A program made the translations under genes and the position numbers. Under the pieces are notes generated by a model. It had not been told where the DNA came from. It did not search any database and saw only the letters and a list, made by a program, of their open reading frames with translations. Below, in pieces: positions 8,870 to 15,512 of a stretch of 64,000 bases of DNA. The DNA is from an uncultured Paenibacillaceae bacterium (GTDB lineage Bacteria > Bacillota > Bacilli > Paenibacillales > K13): NCBI GenBank assembly GCA_913056365.1, contig CAJXLT010000002.1:310001-374000 (forward strand), written 5' to 3'. Position 1 is the first letter of the stretch. Each line of letters starts with the position of its first letter.

Positions 8870-9739
8870 TTATAATCCGTACGTATCCGTTACTGATTCG
8901 TGCGTAGTACTCCATTGGAGCAGAACGTTATTCGTTTCCGCAATGGCTGCTTCCAACGCATCTGTAGAGCCTTGGAACGGGTGAACCGCATTGAAGGTAT
9001 GGTTGCCCTCTGCAACCCGTATCCAACGAATGCTTGGATTTCGCTCGACGAGCTGTGCATTGCCATCTTGCAGGCGCTTATGATCCTCTGTGCCTTGTAT
9101 GAGAGCAATCGGCACTTGCGCAGTCGTGATGCGCTCCACGATAGCGAACCGTTCCCGATTCGCCTCCATATCTGCCAGAATGACAGGGTCGAGCGGCAGC
9201 TGTTGGCCGGTGCGCGCATTATTCACATAAGCGCGCTTGCCCTCACGCATCGCTGCTCGCTGCTCGTCGTTCAGCAAATCTACGTTAACCGTGCTGTTCC
9301 AACCAATCACACCGTCAACTTCATCTGGTCGATCTAAGGCGAATATGAGACTTGTAGCTCCTCCCCTGCTGTGACCGAGCAAGTATAAGGGAGCATCAGG
9401 ATCAGGTCCCTGTCCTTCTATCGGCAAGGTCCCTGATCGGATACGTGCTGTCACTTCAGCCAGATCCTCCAGATCGTTCGTGTAAGTGGCCGTCGCGAAT
9501 AGCTCCAGTTCAGTGAAATTCATCAAATCGTCACCAATTCCGTTATGGGAAAAGTTAAAGGTGACCACATCAAAGTTCTCGGCCAATCGTTCTGCCGCAT
9601 AGGGAAACGCCCCCCAATCCTTAAAGCCCTTATAGCCGTGACAAATGACAATCGTGCCATACGCTTGGCTGCGGGACGGGAACAGGTCGCCCCGGATAAT
9701 CCGGTTTCTCTCCCACACTAACTGAAACGCTTGTGCCAT
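8870..9739 (-). CDS. Alpha/beta hydrolase (dienelactone hydrolase/acyl-peptidase-like)
   Basis: A 289-residue soluble alpha/beta hydrolase. The nucleophile elbow is GHSRGG with Ser124; HGYKGFKDW (residues about 34-42) forms the oxyanion side and EGNHTF near the C-terminus provides the histidine; the acid is probably in QGTEDH. The start is ATG 9739, preceded by GGGAGG; a longer reading to 9946 lacks a ribosome site and would run antisense into the start of the neighbouring SLH gene. The substrate cannot be told from the sequence; ester and acyl-peptide hydrolysis are both possible. It is transcribed divergently from the SLH gene. Confidence 0.85.
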   Translation of the reverse strand: MAQAFQLVWERNRIIRGDLFPSRSQAYGTIVICHGYKGFKDWGAFPYAAERLAENFDVVTFNFSHNGIGDDLMNFTELELFATATYTNDLEDLAEVTARIRSGTLPIEGQGPDPDAPLYLLGHSRGGATSLIFALDRPDEVDGVIGWNSTVNVDLLNDEQRAAMREGKRAYVNNARTGQQLPLDPVILADMEANRERFAIVERITTAQVPIALIQGTEDHKRLQDGNAQLVERNPSIRWIRVAEGNHTFNAVHPFQGSTDALEAAIAETNNVLLQWSTTHESVTDTYGL

Positions 9740-9937
9740 GCTTTTCCCTCCCGAAATCTCGGATTTCGCACCTTCATCAGAATTCCTCATTCTGAATACT
9801 ATAGAGTAGGGTGTGATTATGAGGTACTCCTCTATTCTATCGATAATTTCGCCATAAAAGCAACCTTTCAAACATATCGTCCGTCTATGAGAACAAGAAA
9901 ATGCAAAAGATACAGCATGATGAAAGGTGGAATGAAG

Positions 9938-10933
9938 ATGAAACACGCATTTTTGAGAAGAACATTGTTGTTGTTGGTTGTACTCACTTTGATGATGGGC
10001 AGTAGTGTATTCGCATTCTCCGATCTACCTGAAGGGGAAAGTCAATCCAAGCTGGAGGAGCTGAAGCGAATGGGCATCGTCAGCGGAACGGGGGATGATC
10101 ACTTCCTGCCTAATGCCGAACTGACTAACGCGCAAGCGGTCGCGATGCTGGTGAAGGGCTTCGACATGTCATTGGATCGTGTCACGGTATTAAAACCTGA
10201 GGATGATACACCATTCTATGACACCATTCCTGAGGACGCATGGTATGCAGACAGCTTCAATATTGCCGCGCATTACGGCTGGGAGCTTCCGCGAGACATC
10301 GATCCGGACGCTGCTATGAGCAAAGCTGCATTCGTCCATTACTTACTCAATGGATTACAATTACACGGTCCATTCCCGGTAACGAAGCGATACTATATCA
10401 TTGAAGATGAAGACGAAATTAACGAAGCCTACAAGAACAGTATCCAGACATTGCTGAACACAAGTCTTATTTCGCTTGATGAGGAACAGCGCTTCCATCC
10501 GACACAGGCAATCAATCGTCTCGATGCGGCCGTACTCCTCTATGACAGCTTGTCCTTCATTGAGGAACGTCAGAAGGATAACGAACAGGGTCCAATCATT
10601 GACGAGGGTCCGGATGTACCGGAGATTCCAGAACAAGAAGAAGAGAAGCCGTTAAGCATTGAAGATGATGTAAGCTACAATATCGAGCAAGTCAATGAGG
10701 AAGTGAACAAAGTAGTTGTCGATTGGGGAGCGAAGCCGCATCCCGGCTACGGTGTGGCGATTACGAGCATTACCTTCGAGGCTGACACAGCCATCGTGCA
10801 CTATGATCGCATGTACCCTGATCCAGACAAAATGTATTTGCAAGTCATCTCCTATCCACAAGCAGAGACATTCGTATCAAGCCAGTATACGATAGAGCTT
10901 GAAGAAACGAACACAGAAGATCAACCTCGCTGA
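9938..10933 (+). CDS. Secreted SLH-domain protein with C-terminal PrcB-like domain
   Basis: A 331-residue secreted protein. It has a signal peptide at residues 1-26 (basic start, hydrophobic core, cleavage after SSVFA), three S-layer homology domains at about 27-78, 92-142 and 156-206, an acidic/proline linker at 207-245, and a C-terminal domain at about 250-322 (PGYGVAITSITFE..VQVISYP-like) that resembles the PrcB protease-complex domain. SLH domains bind pyruvylated secondary cell wall polymer, so the PrcB-like domain would be displayed on the wall. ATG 9938 is seven bases from AAAGGTGG; ATG 9932 is too close. It is a lone plus-strand gene ended by a strong terminator. The first SLH domain is the best preserved. 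Confidence 0.82.
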   Translation: MKHAFLRRTLLLLVVLTLMMGSSVFAFSDLPEGESQSKLEELKRMGIVSGTGDDHFLPNAELTNAQAVAMLVKGFDMSLDRVTVLKPEDDTPFYDTIPEDAWYADSFNIAAHYGWELPRDIDPDAAMSKAAFVHYLLNGLQLHGPFPVTKRYYIIEDEDEINEAYKNSIQTLLNTSLISLDEEQRFHPTQAINRLDAAVLLYDSLSFIEERQKDNEQGPIIDEGPDVPEIPEQEEEKPLSIEDDVSYNIEQVNEEVNKVVVDWGAKPHPGYGVAITSITFEADTAIVHYDRMYPDPDKMYLQVISYPQAETFVSSQYTIELEETNTEDQPR

Positions 10934-10939
10934 TGATAG

Positions 10940-11010
10940 AAAACCCCTTCCCTATAGGCAATGTCATGATGTTCAATGAACCGACATTGACCTAATGGGA
11001 AGGGGTTTTT
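10940..11010. terminator. Long bidirectional terminator
   Basis: AAAACCCCTTCCC pairs with GGGAAGGGGTTTT, and an inner arm TAGGcAATGTC pairs with GACATTgaCCTA, making a stem of more than 20 pairs with A- and T-runs at the ends. It ends the SLH gene on the plus strand and the DinB-family gene on the minus strand. Confidence 0.92.
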
Positions 11011-11031
11011 GCCTTAACATCCTCTGTTAGC

Positions 11032-11526
11032 TTATGCGGACAGCAGTTTATCCAGATGTGACTCAACTTGCTGGCGATGATGCCGATCATGGCTGATGAA
11101 GTCCTCCATCAGCAGCAACAGCGTCTGCTCGCTCGTATTCATATAGAAGGTTTGTTGGCACTCCTCATCACTTCTATCTTGTAAGTAAGCGATGATCTTA
11201 CTCCGAATCTCAATCGACTCTGCAATCAAGGTGTGAAGCGATGCTTCCTCACGGGCATATTGCGCAGCAACGCCGTTCACCATCTCGAAATCACTGAACT
11301 CTGGACATTCGATAGCAGCGCCTTCACGCACATTCGGGAACACATCGTGAAGCAGCACACGGTCCCAATACAGCAAGTGTCCAATAATCTCCGCACACGA
11401 CCACTTGCCCGGTCCTACCGGCGTCCGGAAAGCTTGTTCCTCAAGATTGCTTAAACCCTCAAGCCAAGGGATGTATTGTTCATATTGAAGTAAGAGCTCT
11501 TGCTTTGTCAATTGCACCCCGATCAC
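11032..11526 (-). CDS. DinB-superfamily protein
   Basis: A 164-residue four-helix-bundle protein of the DinB/DUF664/YfiT superfamily. The metal site is visible as three histidines: HLLYWDR in the second helix and HDRHHRQQ in the last. Related proteins include bacillithiol transferases and hydrolases of unknown substrate, so a thiol-dependent reaction is possible but not shown. The start is GTG 11526; a GTG at 11517 is better spaced from GGAG and may be the real one. It converges on the SLH gene. Confidence 0.85.
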   Translation of the reverse strand: MIGVQLTKQELLLQYEQYIPWLEGLSNLEEQAFRTPVGPGKWSCAEIIGHLLYWDRVLLHDVFPNVREGAAIECPEFSDFEMVNGVAAQYAREEASLHTLIAESIEIRSKIIAYLQDRSDEECQQTFYMNTSEQTLLLLMEDFISHDRHHRQQVESHLDKLLSA

Positions 11527-11855
11527 TCCAGCCTGCTAACGCTAGCAGCAATAATAATTATTCTCTGTCTAATCACAAGCAGCTAAGTGATGGAAACCAA
11601 CACCGCTGCACACACATTCCTAGCTCTTGAGCCACTGCCATCGGCCCCTCAGAAAGCGCCGCATTTGTACCTGTTAGTTATTAGGGTAATACAGTGCAAC
11701 GCCATCCGTCAACGTATAAATGCCGCAGATCAGAATTTACCTGTCGCAAAGTGAAAGTCTGAGTCAGAATAGGACAAAGCTTCATAAAGAACGACATATC
11801 TGCCTATATTTCGATACCGCCATTGTTGTTAAGCCGGTAGTGCAAGCGAATTAAC
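11527..11855. other. Intergenic region, nothing recognised
   Basis: About 330 bases between the DinB-family gene and the tRNA terminator. I see no ORF with a ribosome site, no RNA gene and no clear repeat. Confidence 0.5.
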
Positions 11856-11902
11856 GAAAAACCCCCGCTGCTTAGCATGATCAGCATGCCTGCAACGGGG
11901 AT
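11856..11902 (-). terminator. Intrinsic terminator of the tRNA pair
   Basis: Minus-strand CCCCGTTG pairs with CAGCGGGG, with an inner GCATG/CATGC arm, followed by GGTTTTTCG. It lies 43 bases past tRNA-Ile2. Confidence 0.85.
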
Positions 11903-11944
11903 CTGCATTTGTATGATTCCAGTGTAATCAAGGGTATTAGGTGA

Positions 11945-12018
11945 TGGGCCCTGAGGGACTCGAACCCCCGACCAATCGGTTATGAGCCGACCGCTCTAAC
12001 CAACTGAGCTAAAGGCCC
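11945..12018 (-). tRNA. tRNA-Ile2 (CAT, lysidine type)
   Basis: A 74-base cloverleaf: acceptor GGGCCTT/AGGGCCC, D arm GCTC/GAGC, anticodon arm GTCGG-CTCATAA-CCGAT, T loop TTCGAGT. The anticodon is CAT, but the TA-GCTCAGTTGGTTA-GAGC body and CTCATAA loop match tRNA-Ile2 of Bacilli, which reads AUA after TilS converts C34 to lysidine, rather than elongator tRNA-Met. Confidence 0.8.
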
Positions 12019-12040
12019 CCGACGACTTGGGAAGCAAGTA

Positions 12041-12114
<74 letters not shown>

Positions 12115-12227
12115 TCGTTATCGATGTCTGCCTAAAGTAGGATGTACCTTTCAAATCCCTTTTCGGCGACAAAGATAACTATACACCATCGGACCAAAGT
12201 AAGTCAAGGATTATTTTCTCGATTTCT

Positions 12228-12392
12228 TCACAGGCTGTAACGCACACCGAACCGACCCCGTTTGGATCGAAATATCTCCACTTCCTCCGGGCATTCGTAG
12301 CCGTATATCCACCAATCTTCCTGCATACGCTTGGCTAAGCAGCCTGCTTGAAATTTGCTGTCGTACAGCCGCATCCAATAAACCCATCTCAT
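12228..12392 (-). CDS. 54-residue aromatic-rich small protein
   Basis: A small gene starting MRWVYWMRLYDSKFQ, with QEDWWIYGYECPEEVEIFRS in the middle and ending GVRYSL. The start ATG 12392 has GAGGTG about eight bases upstream. Five tryptophans, six tyrosines, two cysteines and a coherent charged pattern argue for a real protein; the overlapping 63-codon frame (12211-12402) lacks a good ribosome site and has scrambled composition. I do not recognise the family. No membrane segment or signal is present. It lies between the tRNA pair and the PgpA-like gene, in the same direction. Confidence 0.72.
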   Translation of the reverse strand: MRWVYWMRLYDSKFQAGCLAKRMQEDWWIYGYECPEEVEIFRSKRGRFGVRYSL

Positions 12393-12478
12393 GCCTGTTC
12401 ACCTCTGAAGCGAATGTCTATGCCGTTATCGTACCCCAATCCGCTTCAGATTAGACACGAGGTTCCCTGCATCGTGAA

Positions 12479-13021
12479 TTAACTAGCAGTTTCCTCCGTG
12501 TCATCTGCCTCGGCCTCACGTTCCTCGATATCACGCGTATGGTGTGCAATACGGCTCGAGGCAGACGCAGCAATACTGGCTACCAGATCATCTAGGAAGG
12601 TGTGCACACCCTTGCCTATCTTCGTATCGAGCTTCTTAATAATGCCCACTTTGTGCTTGTCCAGATGTCCGAATGTAGTTACACCGATGCTGCCGTAGCC
12701 TAGTACGGACCCAAGCGCCAATGTCTCGTCACAGCCGAACAAGCTTTCATCACTCTCTATAATGGATTGCAGCGGTTCAGACAGCATGCCTTGCTCCGCT
12801 AACATATCCAGTTCTATCCCGACCAGCAAGGCGTGCTGCATCTCCCGCTTGCCCAATACAGCGTTGACACTGTTGATACAACTGTCTATCGTCAGATTCG
12901 TATCGTAGGGAGATTGCATCTCATGCACGATATAGGCGATATCTTCTACGGTTACGCCCCTTGCTGCCAGCTTCCCCATAACAGCTTGCTTCACTTCTGC
13001 ACTGTGTACCTTGCGCTTCAT
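12479..13021 (-). CDS. Phosphatidylglycerophosphatase A-family protein (YutG-like)
   Basis: A 180-residue protein similar to the YutG/PgpA family of Bacilli: a regulatory-looking N-terminal helical half (EVKQAVMGKLAARGVTVEDIAYIVHEMQ), then DETLALGSVLGYGSIGVTTFGHLD and KHKVGIIKKLDTK..GVHTFLDDLVASI. PgpA-type enzymes dephosphorylate phosphatidylglycerol phosphate, but this soluble form lacks the usual membrane segments, so the activity is uncertain. ATG 13021 is preceded by AGGGAGCG; an earlier ATG at 13048 is poorly placed. The acidic tail (EEREAEADDTEE) is low complexity. Confidence 0.8.
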   Translation of the reverse strand: MKRKVHSAEVKQAVMGKLAARGVTVEDIAYIVHEMQSPYDTNLTIDSCINSVNAVLGKREMQHALLVGIELDMLAEQGMLSEPLQSIIESDESLFGCDETLALGSVLGYGSIGVTTFGHLDKHKVGIIKKLDTKIGKGVHTFLDDLVASIAASASSRIAHHTRDIEEREAEADDTEETAS

Positions 13022-13094
13022 CCTGATCGCTCCCTTCCATTCCTGCATCTATTATAACATGGGAATGCCGATTACAATTCTGTTCGTGCAATTA

Positions 13095-13133
13095 CAGCAA
13101 GACTCCCCTGCTTACCTTACAAGCAAGGGAGTC
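13095..13133 (-). terminator. Probable terminator of the ABC operon
   Basis: A 13-base arm (13121-13133) pairs with 13101-13113 with one bulge, 12 bases past the last stop codon. The following T-run is poor (TCTTGCTGTAATT), so termination may be partial. Confidence 0.6.
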
Positions 13134-13144
13134 TCCGCTCAGAA

Positions 13145-14629
13145 TTAGAATGGTGCGATTTCTACGCTACCGCCCATATTCCCATCCATATTTTCCTTCA
13201 TACGCTGCAAAGCTTGATTGCCTTCCACGGCCCATTCCTGCAAGGCTTGACGAATTTCCTTATCCCCGTCTACAACCTCTTGGAATTTGCGAGAGCCGAT
13301 CTCTTGGATTTCCCAATAATTCGGCACTTCATTCCAAATTTCACTCTCCATGTTACTTGGCGCAGGTGTGAGTTGGAAGAACGCTTCAATGTTATAATTC
13401 TCACCGGCATGCGGTTCAATGTAAGACTGACGAGACACCATGTTATAAGAGCTGCGCGCTTTCAATTCAGCCCATTCCGGTCCGTTAATAAATTTGAGGA
13501 AATCCCATGCGTCTTCAGAGTTTTGCGCATTGGCTGTAATCCCCATCAGCGGCTCCATGTAGATTTGACCGCCGACGTTGCCAACCTCCGGATGAATCGG
13601 CAATGTTACGACATCCCAGTCAATTCGCTCGTATCCTTCGATCGTATCTGCGTTGCGATTAGCGTTGATCAGCTCATTCAAGTTGCCATAGCTCATCGGC
13701 ACCATGGCTGCACGCCCCATTAAGAAATTATTCCCTTCGAACGGCGATGGATTCCGGGGACCCTGGCTATAGTCAGGTGGCTCCGGCAATATTTGCTTCG
13801 TCTTCAAGTCCAGCATGGTCTGCCATACACGTTCCCATCCATCGGAATCGACCATCAGACTTTCATAATCCTCATCATACGTTCGTAATTGCAGCGGCGC
13901 TGTGTACAAGTTCATTTCGTTCATTAAGCTGTCGCCGTAGGAGTATGTGCTGAAAGAGAAGCCGTATTGGCGTTCTTCGCCTTCTCCGAAGGAAACCCGC
14001 TCAGCCAATGTGAATACCTCATCCCAGCTCATGCCGTCAGTAGGAAATTCCACACCCCGTTCGGTGAATAACTGCTTGTTGTAGACCAATGCTGTAGAAG
14101 AGAACGTCGGCGCAAGTGCATACAGCTGATTGTTCCCTAGTGCTTTGATCCCGTCAATAACAGTCGGAACGAAGTCGCTCGTATCGAACTCATCATTCTG
14201 GATGTAAGAATCCAGTGGACTGAGCAAGTTCTCATCAATCAGCTGGCCAAGCTCATCGTAGCTGAGCATGACGAGATCCGGAGGATTCGGTCCTTCGATA
14301 AGCTTCGTCATCTCTTCGATTGGATCTGGCTCTTCTTCATTGCCGTTATCATTAAACCGTGTATAGCGGCGAGCGCTGTAGTCGACCGCATGTGTAAATT
14401 CAATTTCGATATTGTCATGTGTGAATTCGTATAAGTCCGTATACTGTGTCTTCAAGTAGTCGGATTGGCTGCTGTCGCCATACATGACTGCAATGCGCAG
14501 CACGCGTGTCTCGTCTTCGCTTCCAGCATTGCCTCCGCCTGAACAAGCTGCGAGCAATGTCAGCAGAAGCGTCAGCACGATTACGATCATCGTGAATTTG
14601 CGTATTCCTGTCTTATTCGTCATTGTCAT
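13145..14629 (-). CDS. Solute-binding-type lipoprotein of the ABC operon
   Basis: A 494-residue lipoprotein: hydrophobic signal and lipobox LLAAC with Cys29 acylated. The rest follows the family 1 extracellular solute-binding fold (RIAVMYGDSSQSDYLKT, DLVMLSYDELGQLIDENLL, WDEVFTLAERVSFG, AWDFLKFINGPEWAE), like proteins that bind sugars for import. The start overlaps the upstream ATPase by 17 bases with GGAGGGG seven bases ahead. What is odd is the company: no MalF/MalG-type permease is nearby, and the gene ends an FtsX-type ABC operon. It may sense or deliver a ligand to that complex, or be a repurposed wall-bound subunit. Fold confident, role unknown. Confidence 0.85.
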   Translation of the reverse strand: MTMTNKTGIRKFTMIVIVLTLLLTLLAACSGGGNAGSEDETRVLRIAVMYGDSSQSDYLKTQYTDLYEFTHDNIEIEFTHAVDYSARRYTRFNDNGNEEEPDPIEEMTKLIEGPNPPDLVMLSYDELGQLIDENLLSPLDSYIQNDEFDTSDFVPTVIDGIKALGNNQLYALAPTFSSTALVYNKQLFTERGVEFPTDGMSWDEVFTLAERVSFGEGEERQYGFSFSTYSYGDSLMNEMNLYTAPLQLRTYDEDYESLMVDSDGWERVWQTMLDLKTKQILPEPPDYSQGPRNPSPFEGNNFLMGRAAMVPMSYGNLNELINANRNADTIEGYERIDWDVVTLPIHPEVGNVGGQIYMEPLMGITANAQNSEDAWDFLKFINGPEWAELKARSSYNMVSRQSYIEPHAGENYNIEAFFQLTPAPSNMESEIWNEVPNYWEIQEIGSRKFQEVVDGDKEIRQALQEWAVEGNQALQRMKENMDGNMGGSVEIAPF

Positions 14630-15512
14630 TCGTATTCCCCTCCAATTGTTTCGGAGATCGGATCAAGATCTTCTCTCCGTCAAATTCCATAGATGCCTTG
14701 TTATCGATCTGGAGCGCAGCAAGGAAATCCTTCGGAACCTGCAAGCGCCCGGCACGGTCAACTACCACATACTCTTCATGCACATCGTTGATTTTGTGGT
14801 CGCCTGGTGCGCTTAGATCCAAATTCGGGTTGCGCTTCACGAATTCTGTGCTCGTTAAGCCGTCGCGAATAGCGACGACACGATCTACCTTGCTGGCGAG
14901 GGATAAGTCGTGAGTTACGATGACAATCGTAACCCCGAGCTCCCGATTGAGGCGGCGAAATATATCCATAATCATGTCGCACGTCTGCGTATCGACGGAG
15001 CCGGTTGGTTCATCTGCAAGCAGCAGCTGCGGACGATTCGCAAGCGATATCGCGATTGCCACGCGCTGCTGCTCCCCGCCTGAGAGCTGCTGCAGCTTGT
15101 TGTGCATCCGATGCCCCAAGCCTACCCATTCCAGCAGCTGACGCGCATATTGCTTGTCATAGGTGCCGCTCAGCAGCATCGGCATCTCGACATTCTCGAT
15201 AGCTGTCAAGTACGGCAGCAGGTTGCGGGCATTGCTCTGCCAGATGAAGCCGACTGTCTTGCGCTTATATTCCACTAACTGATCGTCGGTAATCTTCAGC
15301 AAGTTCCATTCACCGACGTGTACCTGTCCGGCAGACGGGCGGTCAAGCCCGCCTAGTATGTTAAGCAAAGTCGATTTGCCGCTGCCGCTGTTGCCTATGA
15401 TGGCCATCATTTCGCCTTGCTTCACCTGAATATTCAAGCCTTGCAGGGCGACAACCTCGATATTGTCGGATTTGAATATTTTCACCAAGCCTTCGCAATC
15501 GATCATGGTCAT
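14613..15512 (-). CDS. ABC transporter ATPase with C-terminal AbrB-like domain
   Basis: A 299-residue ATPase of the LolD/MacB group. Walker A is GNSGSGKST (40-48), the signature LSGGEQQR (143-150), Walker B LLLADEPTG (163-171), and His201 is the switch histidine. Unlike standard members of about 230 residues it has an extra tail; residues about 247-288 (VVVDRAGRLQVPKDFLAALQ) look like a SpoVT/AbrB-type swapped hairpin. The first ATG overlaps the permease stop as ATGA; ATG 15506 is better spaced from GGAG. It is the second ATPase of the operon and presumably powers the FtsX-type permease upstream, perhaps as a heterodimer with the first. Confidence 0.88.
   Translation of the reverse strand: MTMIDCEGLVKIFKSDNIEVVALQGLNIQVKQGEMMAIIGNSGSGKSTLLNILGGLDRPSAGQVHVGEWNLLKITDDQLVEYKRKTVGFIWQSNARNLLPYLTAIENVEMPMLLSGTYDKQYARQLLEWVGLGHRMHNKLQQLSGGEQQRVAIAISLANRPQLLLADEPTGSVDTQTCDMIMDIFRRLNRELGVTIVIVTHDLSLASKVDRVVAIRDGLTSTEFVKRNPNLDLSAPGDHKINDVHEEYVVVDRAGRLQVPKDFLAALQIDNKASMEFDGEKILIRSPKQLEGNTNDNDE

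Noticed and set aside
11945-12018. Elongator tRNA-Met
   Set aside because: The anticodon is CAT, but body and loop sequences match tRNA-Ile2 of Bacilli; a modification assay would settle it.
12211-12402. 63-codon frame MNRHEMGLLD...
   Set aside because: Wrong-frame shadow of the 54-residue gene at 12228-12392, which has the ribosome site and coherent composition.
13214-13723. 169-codon plus-strand frame
   Set aside because: Antisense to the solute-binding lipoprotein gene, which has lipobox and family pattern.
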